DNA of 64,000 nt from Chaetorhynchus papuensis (lineage: Eukaryota > Chordata > Aves > Passeriformes > Rhipiduridae): assembly GCA_013396525.1 (NCBI GenBank), contig VWYX01000354.1:374044-438043 (forward strand). Reading direction: 5' to 3'. Each line of letters opens with the position of its first letter. The stretch's first letter is position 1. Positions 39,354-51,239 of this stretch are shown piece by piece. A program made the position numbers and the translations under genes. The notes beneath the pieces are model-generated. The model was not told the origin of the DNA and ran no database searches. It saw nothing but the letters and a program-made list of their open reading frames with translations.

Positions 39354-40812
39354 AGGAGGGAGCCAGAAAGCTGGCTCTGTGTGACAGTAGCCAGAATGGA
39401 TTTAAATCTGTTGTACACTCATATAAAATCTCTATACTGGAGCGATAACTTTTATTTTTTATTCATACATGCAGAGCAATGCTTCTGCAGCAATTGTGGA
39501 AGAGGACTGTCATTGGAAACGCAGCAGCAGGCACGCTGGACGCTCAGGCCAGTCCGAGCACACTGGCATATTTCCACTAAACACAGAACTGTGGCATTTT
39601 CTTACACAAGCAGCAGCAACACCCTTCAAAAACGAGCTTGTTTCTTTGGTGTTTTGTCAACAAATACTGAACATGCTTTTTGTGTTCATAAGAAACCAGA
39701 AACCAGAAACCATTTCTCTGTCTAAAACCCTTTGTAAGAAGAATCCCTGACCTCGTTTTACTGGCTGCGGTCTGTACAGAGGGAGTCTTGACAGGGCACC
39801 CACAATGGTTTAGATAATTCTTGATATTAAGATTTTCAGGAGTGACAGTTAAGTATTTCAGTTAAACTGTATCACCCTAAAATGAGACAGCTTTTAACAA
39901 TTCAAGAGATCAAAAGCACCAGCAACAGAGAAAAACAGGAAATTTTAATTCTAGGAATGAAATTCACATCAAAGGATGCTGGGCTTCCATTTCTTCATCA
40001 TAGCCTAAACAAATGAAACAAATCCAGGCTATTCACTGCTCTGTATTTCAAATGGGACTTACTGATTTTAACAAATTTGGGGCAATAATACATGACATAG
40101 TCTACCAAAAGTCTACCATAAGACTTATTCTCTGTTCTGTCTATCTATGAAAGTTTACAAAAAAAGTTCAATTTCATTTTATTGCCAGGACAGGCCAAAT
40201 GTCCATCCTACTCCATTTTCAGGTCTCTGACCACAGCAAGCTGTAAATGCTTCAAGAAAGATTACAACAGGGCAAGTAGAGAGAAGATCTGCTGGAGAGG
40301 AAGAACAAGGAAACTAATAGGCCAGAGATTAACCTTATTTAAAGGCTACTGACAAGCTATGAAATCATTAATCCAGGTTGAGGGGGAGGAAAATGTAGAT
40401 TTCATTAGCTTTTCGGGAAGTATAAAACCAACCCAATACCTCATCTTTTTGGGGATTCCCTTAAAATGAGGAATAAAAGATGAAGTCTCTACACACCCTG
40501 TATCTCTCCGAACACATCACAACCCACCCATTGCAAATATTGTTTGTTTTCACATAGCCTGGGAGTTTGGATGTCAGGCTTGCTCATCTACAGTTATGGC
40601 ATCAATATAACTTAGAAATAGCTGAGCTGGTCCAATGCCCTGAGTCTTGGCCAGACAGTGATACAGCTGGGTGGCGGCTGGGATGAGGCTATCTCAGCCA
40701 AACCCAGCTGGAGACTCTCTGCTGAACTGCAGCTGAACTGCCTTTAGTTCTCACATCAAAAGCTTTGTTGATAATATTCAATAAATATTGTTGGGGAACA
40801 CTTTAACAAACA

Positions 40813-40854
40813 CTTCTTCTTCTTGTTGTTGTTGTTATTATTATTATTATTATT
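40813..40854. repeat. Compound trinucleotide microsatellite (CTT)4(GTT)4(ATT)6
   Basis: Forty-two bases without interruption. All fourteen units keep TT at positions two and three while the first base steps from C to G to A in three blocks. Confidence 0.97.
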
Positions 40855-41052
40855 CTGACAGCATTTTCTTCACCTCTAACACCAGTGTCTAGCAGACCCA
40901 AAGGTGCAAAGCAGTTCCATGTGAATCTGTGGCTTCACTTCTCCCATGGGTGTAGGAGCCCTGCCATGGCAGATCAGACATGGGCTCGGCATTAGGAGAC
41001 CAGACCATTTGGGTACCTCAGCAGTGACTCATTACTGAACTCATTGTTCCTG

Positions 41053-41175
41053 AGTTGCCTCGGAAAGCCACTTATTCTCTCTGTGCATCACTGTTTCCAG
41101 CTGGTAAGTGGAGATAATATTGTTTACCCATCTTCATAAAGTGGTCTGACTAATGAAGGTGGAGAAACACTCAAA
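41053..41175 (-). repeat. MIR-like SINE fragment
   Basis: In reverse orientation the MIR core and 3' part are recognisable: AAGCCACTTATTCTCTCTGTG (compare AAGTCACTTAACCTCTCTGGG), TCACTGTTTCCAGCTGGTAAG (compare TCAGTTTCCTCATCTGTAAA), then GGAGATAATATTGTTTACC. The fragment is diverged, as expected for an ancient amniote SINE. Indels are small and block order is kept. Confidence 0.7.
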
Positions 41176-44100
41176 CTATCATGCTGAAGACACCAAACCT
41201 AGGGATAATACAGAGATAAACCAGATGTTCTTGATGGTCTGACGGCTCTTGGAAAGATTTCTTACAGTGATATGACCAAATATGATAGTGGATTAAAAAA
41301 AATAAAACAGAAGCTAGCAAAATATTATGGGTGACAACAACAAAAAATCAATAACAGCTAGCCTGTAGGAAAAGAAAGTTGTTCATTTGCCGATGGCTGT
41401 AAAATCGGCCAGCAAAATGCCCAAGGAAATGTTGAGTAGTTGAAGACTTGTTTGCCTTGAGTGCCTACAGTTCATTGATTTTAATTTAGCAGCATTCACA
41501 AGAACTTGTTCTTCGTTTATTCTCCCATCAATTTATTTGAACCAGTATGTCTTTAAAGTCAACCAGATGTAATAAAAAGATATTTTCCAGCATAGCTTGT
41601 TGCAACAAAGAAGAGAACAGTGGAACACTTTTTCCCAAACCATTTACTAGTCTCCAGGGAGATATAATTTCCTTTCAAACTGAACTACATTTCAATTCAT
41701 AGGACATTTTTATTAGCCATTTTGGACTGAGTAATAGACTCCTTTGGAAGCAGCTCCCTCATTGTCACAATACCAATTAGCAACAAAATATCACAAGGTA
41801 AAGTGAGAAGTTGACAAGATACACATCTGTCCCTGCCCAGCACTTCAAAAAAAACCCTCCCTTTTCTACTCAACTGCTTAGCTGACACTCACAACTGCAT
41901 ATTGCCATACCTTAATAAGCAACAATTCATTTCTTTATGTGGCGTTGCAGAAAGTACTGCCATGTGAAAAAGTCAAGAAAACATTTCGACATTCAGTATG
42001 AACCTGGTGTGAGGCAGGAGGAGGCTGCTGTACTCTCTGCGGCGTGAACCTCTCCTGAAAGCAGAGGCAATAACTCACTCTGAGCCATGAAAGGGACAAG
42101 TGCTCACTTCAGCATGAAGCTGCAGCTTAAGAGTGGTGGTGCCTTGCAGGTTTTGGGGATGATACAGGAAATACCCAGGTCCCACAAGTGGCTGATGCAG
42201 CGCCCTGGATCATCACAGCTGCTGCCAATGCACAGAAGAGTAACAGAAGGTGAAGGAATGGTAGATTGAGGTCTTGAGAAGAAAGCCAGTGAGCAAGCAG
42301 AAGGTGAAGCCTCTGAGCCCACCAGCTAAAGTACATTGAGTCTGCTCTGTGCGAACACAACTGCACAAACCACCGCCACACACGAGGGACGTGGGCACAG
42401 AGTGATGTATGTGCACTCTGCATTTTGGGTTGGATATAGTTTCCTTTCATACTCTGCTTTGAAAGAACTTACTATTCCAGACAGTTAAGGAGTATAGGAA
42501 AGTTTGCAATTAATGACTAGTTGGCCATTGCTGCTTCCTTTTATATTAATTTCTCGAGGAAGGAATCAATAGCCCATGCATGGCACAAAACTAATGTAAT
42601 CTATGCCATGATTTCAAAAATTAAACTGCCACTTCATCAGGAAGTATCAGAAAAAATCATCTGAAAACCTGAAAATACTCTTGGGCAGTGGAGTGCCTAA
42701 ACTGTGTATTAGAAAGGCCAGAAAGAAGATGATATGAAACCTTCATTATTGCAGACCAGAGTGAATAACTAATATTTGTGTGATATGACATGACGTATTA
42801 CTGTTGCCAACTGAAACCTGATTAACAACTTCAAGTACAGAAGCTTTTTAGAGCTGTATTCAGATAATGAGGAAGAATTAAAGATCCAGGCAAAGTTTCA
42901 CAAAACAAATAATTTCCTTTTAATTGAAAATGTAAGGGCATAGTTTTGGAGGCAGTGAATGCTTTGCAGTGCTTTGCTTCGTTTGAACATAAGTGATTTT
43001 AAGCATATTATTACATGAGAATATTGTACTACCTCCCTCACTTGGAAAAAAAAAGGCATGGAAAGGCAGCAGAAAAATACATTTCCCTCATCCATCCCAT
43101 TCTGGATGTGGTATACCAGCAAGTTTTTGGCATGGCAGCATGTATTAATACTATACATCTATATGGGAATCATATACCACATTTTTATGTTGCAGTCTTA
43201 GCCAATGTTTCCTTCTTGTAAAACATCCAAGGTTTCTGGCAGAAGCTTTATTACAAAAGATGCATTGTTTCCACTGAGTTATGTACTAAGAATAATCAGG
43301 CAAAATTGTGATATTAACCCTAATGGAAACAAGACATCCCTTATTATTTGCTGTTGATGAAACTCAGTGATTTAAAGACACCAGAAAACCCCCTACGATT
43401 AGCTTCAGAAAGGTAGAGAAAATTATGTTAATTTCTGTGTCTTCCTTTTGCAATCTGCCTGGTCTTAAAAAGACCCTTCATAGAGGCAGAAAGTCTTGAA
43501 AGCTGCAAATCCTTACCTGTTGGTCCACTGAACAGGGGAAGGGATAAGAGCTGGGGAGTGGCACAAGGCAAGTAGTGAAATGGCATTTTGCCAACTGGGG
43601 ACACGTTCTGCAAAGTATACATGGATCACATGAGATTTTTGTTGTTTCCAGCTGCTAAATGCCATGAACATATGCTTAAATACTTTAAATAGTTTCCACA
43701 CATCCCTTTACCAATACTGTGATTGCATCAGGTACGTTCTGTGATCACAGATTAAATGTTTGGGTCAGTTTTAAGTGGAAGAGTAGACAGCAGGGCTCAT
43801 GAAAAAACACAAGAAGCAGCACTTGCATGCGTGTGTGGCTGAAAGGCAGGGTTTTCCCACTGAACCCCTAGTTTAAAGCTTTTAAAGGATTTCTCATAGG
43901 TCTACAGACAGGAAAGCAAAAAGAACAGGGAAAATGTGGTCATGCGACTACTACACCTGCAAAGCTGCCCATCAGGGGATGCCCACAGAGCAAGTGCTGC
44001 AGACTGGGCAGGTCAAAGTGCCACATGTGGAAAACAGGATCACTTCTTTTCTCCCACACAGTTCTTTAAAAAATGAGACTATTTGAGATTTCAGGTAATA

Positions 44101-47100
44101 CATGTTATTACATTTTGCTAGCTTGCAACCATAACAGTTCATTGCCTGCCTACATAAAGCTGTTGGTGTGAACCTGTGTGCTGTCAGAGTCCAAAGCTGG
44201 CTGGGGAAAATAACTCTCCATGCTCAGAGCAGGAGAAACTCTTCTGTTTGTGCTTTAGGATGTAGAACAACATAGAGAAGAAGTCATGCTCTCCTTCATA
44301 AAAACTTAGGAAAACACATGCACATATGAATGAAGTAGCCACATAAACTAAGATTTTACTCTCTGTGTCCAGCCAATCAGATCACAGTTTTAAGAAGACT
44401 GTTCCTTTGTATTTAAAAGGGAAAAGGATGTTAAATAACAATTTGGATTTATCCACCATCATATTTTAATAATTACAGCTGAGACCCGATTCAACAGGTT
44501 TTTCAAAATGTTTCCATGATGCTGTGAAGCTCAGATTCATAATGATTTTGGAGTACATAACAAATACTCATAAGCATAAAGTTTTGGAAATTAAGAAATA
44601 TGCTTTGCCAGAACTTAACTTTTTTTTTCCTCCATTTTGCAATATAACTTGCACAATTGCTACACACCACGTTATAATGAGTCGCTCACCAGAGAGTCAG
44701 ATAGTACCTGTGGCACCCACAGCACCATATGAAAATCATATAAATTATCTGAGTTGTGTTAGGCTATAACTGATTATACAAAATATTCATTACCATAGCA
44801 TACATATGTAATATTTAATCTGATATTGCCTTTCCTGCAAATAATTTTTAAAAATAGGGTGATTTTAGAATGAAAAATGTATATGGGCCATAGATAAATT
44901 ATGTACAAAGAACTGTCAAGTGTGACTTTTGGATAAAATACTTCGAGATTTTTAGATGCTGTAGTGGCAGAAAAAAAGTGAATTCAAAACTCTAACTTGA
45001 AAAGTCTCCAGTTTCCCAAGGTTAACACAATCCATTCTGATTTTGGAGACCTTCACATGGTCCCCTCACCAGTGGCAGGAAAGGCAGTAGTGAGGGAGAC
45101 CATCCCCAGCCTGGTGCAGCAGGAGTCATGACAGGAAGCAGCCTTCGAAGAAATATCCTTGGCAGTGTGGGAGGTTCTGTGAAACTTCTGTGCACGTGGT
45201 GTGACTGCTCACCAAGGACAGAACGTGACTGCTGGCAAATCCCATGACCATGGCCCAAAGATGGAGTTATTACAAAGCCCAGCCTAGTATCCCAGTAGTC
45301 TGGGCAAGAAACAGAGTGACAATAAACTCAGGGCAGCTCCAAGATGGATTTCCCAGTATGGCCATACTGAGATGCTGGTTTCTTTGGGCTGCTGATGTAA
45401 GGCAGTAAACAGCATTACAGCAACTATTTCACTTTTCAGGCTGCAAAACCAGTAAAAGGCACCTAAGGATGGACGTTACCACCTGCCTATTCTAACTTGG
45501 CTAGTAAGCTGGCTGAGACATACTTCTGTCTGGGGGGAGTGCAGGCATGTTTCAGCAGGAAAGCCATATGGGCCTTTTCATGGCTTCTCCTGTGCTCCTC
45601 CACCATTCACAAACCAGGGCTGTTATGGAGAGAGAAGTGGGGCAGGCAGGACTATGCAGGCAGGGATGAACAATGCCTTAAAAAGAACAAAAGCAATTTC
45701 AAATCCCACCAGTTTGTTAGATTACTTAAGACATTTGACTGAATGTCAAAAATGTTTCAATGAATAGCTTTACCACCCAGATCTTATTTCTTATTATCTT
45801 TTTTTTACTCTTTTGGAAAAAAAAAATCCTGAAACTTAGTAATTAAATGCTTGATTTCGTTTTTCCTCAAATATGTGTTTTTAATTCCATTGTGCAAATG
45901 TGGCCCAAAGCAATAAGGCTTTGAACTGGTTAACTTGAAACTACAGAAATACCTTTCCAAGTCCAGTTAGGACAAAAGCTAAAACCTCACATCCATATTC
46001 TGGAGTCTTTCTAATGCCCCTGTTTTGCCTTGACATTTTCACAGACAACTGCAGACATGTCTCACACACCTATTTGTTTCATGTCCAGCAGCTCCACAGA
46101 ACCGATCACCTTTCTCCCAAACAGATTTGATCTGCAGGGTGCTGGCTTAAATAAAGAGCTTGGTGCCATGTGTGCCATAAAGAAGCGTGACAAGGTGATT
46201 CACACGCTGCCTACAGATTTTCCACAATCACTTTGTATTGTAGGGCTTATACTCCTCCATATCATTTGGAGGAACTCTCAGAGTAATGATTTGGCGTGTG
46301 TAACTGGTTTTTCCATTTCTGTCACTGAAGCTGCTTTCAGAGCCATGCTGAAATTGCAACAAAAGACTTTCCCACACCGCAAATCACTGTGGTGCTTGGT
46401 GTGCACTATATCAATAAAAAGATTAGCTTACTTATAGGAAAAGGATGACAACGTCCACAATTTTCCAAGCCATGAGAAAAATGAGGTTCTGTTTCAGCTA
46501 AACCAGAGAGTAACAATGCCACGTTATAGCCCTCGGCTCCTCAGGTACAGTACATGCTTCACAAGTGGATTTTATCCAATGTGCAGCATTAAACTAGTGT
46601 CATTAACCTTCTAGGTCAGCCCTTTGAAGTCAGGCAGGCTTTTTGCTATTGATTTCCGTGAAGGCCAGATTTCATATTTATTTCCACTGACTATTTATTT
46701 CAAAGGATCAGGAAAATTTTCTGCTTAGAAGCCTGGGGAAGAAATGTGAAACAGAAGGATGTGGGAAGAGGGATTTCTCCCTTGGTACGAATGCAGCACC
46801 TTCCAGTACCATGCCAACTGACAGCAATCTGTGCAGACTCCGAGACAGCCCTAAGGGACCAGCAGAAGTATTTAAAATACTTACAGAAATCAACTGTAAT
46901 GGCTTTCCAGGAGTGGAGAGACAAAGTGACTGGCAAACGAATGACTCAAGTGAAGTTGAAGCAAACAGAAATAGTGCTGGGGCAGGGCACTATTAAGCAG
47001 CTACACTTAAACCTGGAACAACTCCCATATAAATCCCTATTCAAATCCAGAGGTTTAGACTTCATCAGAACCAAAACTGACTGAGCCAGGTAGAGGAACT

Positions 47101-47539
47101 TGAGAGAGAAGTAATTTATATTCTGTGCCCATTCACTAGAAAAGGAAGAGCACCAGGTTCTATGATTTTATTGCTTAAGCTTTTTAAGGAGAGCCAAGAC
47201 TTGATAGCAAATTTCAAAAATATCTGTTTTCTGTCACGAGATGATAACTCTGGAGAAAGAGGAACAGGTAGCAATGAAAAAAAGCATCACAAGGGGGAAA
47301 AGATACCTGGCCTGAGACTGGTGCCAGTGAAGTGCACTGTAAGGAGCTGCTGGTGCAAAGTTTTCCTGGGCTGCAGCATGGGAGAACCACAGGGCTATGG
47401 ACATGACTGCAAACATGAAAAAGTGGGCCCTGTACTGAAATGAGGCACAGCAAGCACAGGACAAAGAGTTGGCCCTTTCTAGTGGGGAGTTTCCAGTCTG
47501 ACCATTTAATCCAAAAGACTCTACTCAGAATGCTCAGGG
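41176..47539. other. Unique non-coding stretch
   Basis: No gene, RNA gene or clear transposon seen. The longest open frame (135 codons, plus 46030-46437) has no domain. A short block near 46640-46675 loosely resembles old 'TTGACTTCAATGGGGCCAGGATTTCA' repeat sequence but cannot be called. Confidence 0.6.
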
Positions 47540-47597
47540 GCTGAACTAAATAACCTTTAAAGGTCCCATCCAACCCAAACCATTCTATGATTCTATG
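47540..47597 (+). repeat. CR1 LINE 3' end
   Basis: The end of a CR1 copy reads CCTTTAAAGGTCCCATCCAA, then CCCAAACCATTC and terminal octamers ATTCTATGATTCTATG up to 47597. Upstream of about 47540 the resemblance is lost, so this is a strongly 5'-truncated insertion of about 60 bases. Confidence 0.9.
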
Positions 47598-48370
47598 TTC
47601 ATACTGGAGGCCAAAAAGTCACTCTGCCCCTGCATGAGTCCTCTCCAAGCATTGTAAACAGCAATTGCAACCAAGTCAGAGAAGTTACACAAAATCTCAT
47701 TGGAGAATATAATAAGGGAAAGACCTGTTTCTAGTGAGCACATAAGAAAGCTCTACAGGATGCTCAAGAGGGTTACAGTCTTCCATTCCTTTTAAAGGAA
47801 AATAATTTTACAGCCCTTTTTGTTCGGCATTTCCATAGCCCCTGGGCTCATTTCTAATTTGCAACTGAGGACTTGAATTTTGTGGGAAGGGTCAAGATAA
47901 AAATCCTTAGTTCTCTGCACATTTCCTTTCAGGCAGCCTACACAAACCCAAGTGCTATTCATTGTCTTAGTGAGAAGGAAAAGGAATGGCATTTCAGCTG
48001 CCCATGGGGAATCCTCACTGTGCAGCAAAACACACTACATGGGATTCAGCCCTCAGGATCCTTGGGTTTCGTTTGGAAATAGGAGTATGATTTCTTTTAA
48101 GGACTGATGCCCCAATACAGGGACAGTGATCAGAGAAAGCCTGAGGCTCTCAGAGCTATAGCACACATTGAAGAGGAAATTTGGATTGTCCCTCTTCCAG
48201 GCCTGATGCAATTTAGGATCTGATTTGCTGAAGTTCCCAAGCTCTCAGTCACGAACAAAGTCAATGTAAACTGTGCTTTGCACATATGGAATACACTCTG
48301 ATATCAAATGCTAAAAGATCAAGGTCCTGGCATCTCAGGCACGTGCTCCAAATTCAACAGGTAGTCCCTC
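47598..48370. other. Unique spacer
   Basis: No gene or recognisable repeat between the CR1 3' end and the MIR-like fragment. Confidence 0.6.
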
Positions 48371-48432
48371 ACTGGACTCGGAGCCTTAGCTTATCAGCTG
48401 GAAAATGGGGTTATCCCTCACGAGAAGATAAT
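48371..48432 (-). repeat. MIR-like SINE fragment
   Basis: In reverse orientation, GACTCGGAGCCTTAGCTTATC, CAGCTGGAAAATGGGGTTAT and CCCTCACGAGAAGATAATT follow the MIR blocks with 'GGGCCTCAGTTTCC', 'TCTGTAAAATGGGGATAAT' and 'CCTCACAGGG'. Short but with matching order. Confidence 0.5.
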
Positions 48433-50559
48433 TTTGTTCAATCCAATCAAAGCTTCCTGTACATGCTTATTATTTTCATTTAAGTAGGGAAGTATAGGCA
48501 AATGCAGTGCTTCAAGTTCATATTTAACTTGCAAAAGGAAATAGCGTCAGCTTTCCTTTTAACTTTATTCTTGCAGAAACTATTCACTGACTTCAGCACA
48601 AACTAGTGAAATATTCAATGTCCCGAAAAAAGCATTGCAAAAAAAATGTAATTATGCATCATAAACATTTAATTTAGTACTTCAGGTAACATTTTTGCAC
48701 TGTGTTTCCTAACACTGATTTTTTCAGCAGGGACCATCTGGAAAAAGCAATAAATAGAACAGTTGGGCTGCATCCTCGTGACACTGGTGCAGTCCCCAGT
48801 GACAGCTGTGTGTGGTACGTGGATTCCAGCAGCCTGAGAAACCAAAGCATCGGTAGCAAGACATCAGCCCTAACAGAGCAGAGGAAAGTCACCGAGCATG
48901 CAGTGCTCTGCATGAGGATGTCAGACAAATGATGAAACTGAGCAATCTCTGGTTTCTTGAGGGAAATGTGCCTTAGCCCACTTGAGCCAGGGCTTGACCC
49001 TTTCTGCTCTGGGCTGGTTTTTCCCCAGCTGTCTCCTTGAGCATCTGCTGACCACTGCTCTGTTTCTCAGGGCCCCATCACAGCATCAGTCTGCCCAGTT
49101 TGCAATGACAGCATCTCCCAAATGGGTCTCCCTTCCCCATCTCTGTTTTTCTGACATTTTCCATCTTACCTACTCAGCTTAACCTGTCCCTAACCAGTCC
49201 CTTTAAAGGGAGGGTTTAACCCATCCCTAAAAAACCCCACAGAACTGCCTCTAAGATGAGTAGGGAAACTCAGGAAAAGAAAGCAGGGGAAGGAAAAAGA
49301 TTATGGGAACAACAGCAAAAATGCAGGAGTAGAGGGAAGCTCGTGCCTCTCCTCCTGAGGCAGAGGATTAACACAACAACTCACATGAGAGCAATGTCCT
49401 GCAAAAGTTCAGCTTGGCTGCTGTCCAAGGACACATTTTAGCAGCTCTACCCACAGCAGAAGAACACCCATATAAAATAACTGCTGTATGTTGTTGCTGT
49501 CCTTTCCTGAATCCTTTCATTATCCCCAGGGACACATACAAGGTCTTTTCTTGTCTCCACACTCGGCTGCTTGCCTGGACCCCGTGACCTGTCCTGCTTT
49601 CAGAGTCATGCTCAACACCAGGACAAATTTGTCCCCCCACTGAATCACAGCTGTCTCAATAGCAACCACATTGCACTGAATCACATTTCTGCTTTCAGGG
49701 GCTTCCCCACATCAGGCAGCACTGCTGGGATGCTGGATGGTGGGGCAGTGTAGGCAGGGAGGAGAGAGGCAGGGTGCAGGCATGAGGAGGGTGCAGAGGT
49801 CCAGGAGGGCCGGTTTCCACTGCAGCACTGCTGCTCCTCCCACACAATCCAGACATGGCACGGGGGCACTGGAGTCTCTGACAAAAATTTACTGGAGTTT
49901 GTTTGCTTGTTCTTTCAAGAAGCAAAGAAATAATTTTTTTTCCACAACTCTCTTGCTAAGGGAGCTGGATTGGTTTTGAAGGGACAATTCTTTTAGAGAC
50001 AACAAGCCAGCTTGGGGCAGGCACCAGCATGGAAAATTTCTGCAGGAACAGTTAAAATTATAAGCATGAAAACCAGCCCTGTAATTAGGACTGGGAGGTG
50101 TCTTAACAGGCAAGTGCCTGCAACCCCCATCTGCCAGCCAGGACTCACAGGTTTGCTCTCAGCCCAGCTCTTACTGCTCATTTGATTTGGGCTGTTTCTT
50201 GCCCCCTGCTTCATGCCTACCTTCTTAGGGACTTTTTAAGGGAGTTCCTCACTGGTTCTTTTGGAAAGTCAAGTAAATAATGTCAATCAGTTCCCCTGCT
50301 CAGCTATTCATTGACATTTTTCAAGAAACCCATTAGTTTTACCAGACATGGTTAGTTTTCCATTTAGATAGTTTGCTCCTGTTCTGTACAAGAGTGATGT
50401 TTACTGATGTTGTTTTACTCCTACGTTAGCAAGGGTTTCTGTGTTGGCAGTGTGTGAACATGCACACTTTGGCAGGGTTCAAAGCATACAGTGATGAGCG
50501 CATTGTAAATACATAGACAAATTAATAATGTAGCACTGAAGAGGAATACAAGTCAGTCA
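48433..50559. other. Unique non-coding stretch
   Basis: No gene or recognisable transposon. Several overlapping frames under 95 codons occur on both strands around 49200-50200 without family features. Confidence 0.6.
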
Positions 50560-50935
50560 ATATTAATGCTAATATCAAAAGTGTCTAGAGCAGCAGACAA
50601 GATAATTTTTCTCTTTGTCAGGAGAAAAGGGAGATCAGTGAGAGTCATGTATAAATTGCACAGATTAACTTTAGAAACACTAAATAATTCGAAAAAAACC
50701 ATTCTTGTTCCTCTTCGTAAAAGAAATAATCAATGCCAGTTGTCTCTCTCTCTTAGTAAACAAACTAGAGCTATGGCCTTAAACCGGGGCTGTCAATTTA
50801 TGTTGACAGATCTTGATGAATATAATTACAGAGCACCCAACCCAAGCAGCCATCGAGGGGGAGAAGTTAAAACGAAAACCTAATATTGGAAAGAATTGAT
50901 CAGCCTCCTTTCCTTTTCTCTCTGGAGCCTGCTCA
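50560..50935. promoter_or_regulatory. Possible regulatory AT-rich stretch beside CpG patch
   Basis: About 375 bases rich in homeodomain-like AATTA/TAAT cores and with little repeat character. At 50790-50809 two TALE-type (MEIS/PBX-like) half sites, CTGTCAA and TTGACAG, face each other over a 6-base spacer as an exact 7-base inverted repeat. The plus frame 50566-50883 stays open for 105 codons but is basic and low in complexity with no domain. Function as an enhancer is inference from motif content and the adjoining CpG patch only. Confidence 0.25.
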
Positions 50936-51035
50936 AAGCTCATTTATTGGAAAGACTGATGGCAGCACGGAGACTGTGGGACTAGCCCGGGCTAGCTGTG
51001 CAGTGCACTTAAATGATTAGGGAGTATTGGACACC

Positions 51036-51196
51036 TCGGCTGGAGTCGGCTGTTTGTGCTGCAGTCTGGGGCCGCGCGGCACCGCCCGCCAGCCGCGCGT
51101 CGGGGCAGCCCCGCGGAGCCGCTGAGTGCTGCTGATGGGGCAGGAGCCCTCCCGGATCGATCGCCCCGCTGCTCCGCTGCCGCGCCTGAGAGCCGA
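51036..51196. promoter_or_regulatory. Isolated CpG-dense patch, candidate CpG-island promoter
   Basis: I count by hand about 20 CpG dinucleotides between 51070 and 51195, while hundreds of bases on either side carry almost none. GC content is high (for example CCGCGCGGCACCGCCCGCC). There is no TATA box with clear placement and no obvious open frame of known family; the 65-codon minus frame (51017-51214) looks like a by-product of GC content. A perfect 14-base palindrome, CTAGCCCGGGCTAG, lies just upstream at 50982-50995. A CpG patch that escapes decay usually means an unmethylated germline promoter or enhancer. Candidates are a non-coding transcript's first exon or an orphan island. Direction is unknown. 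A milder CpG cluster lies about 1 kb on, near 52210-52315. Confidence 0.5.
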
Positions 51197-51239
51197 ACAG
51201 ACTGGCTGGTGCATATGTGATGACTAGAATTTAATTATA

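Larger units (their letters stand above)
31591..41052. other. Long unique non-coding stretch
   Basis: No gene or clear transposon apart from items listed separately. A T14 run lies at 36185-36198. A GC-richer patch lies at about 35290-35480. The largest open frame (146 codons, plus 37364-37804) has no recognisable motif. Confidence 0.65.
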
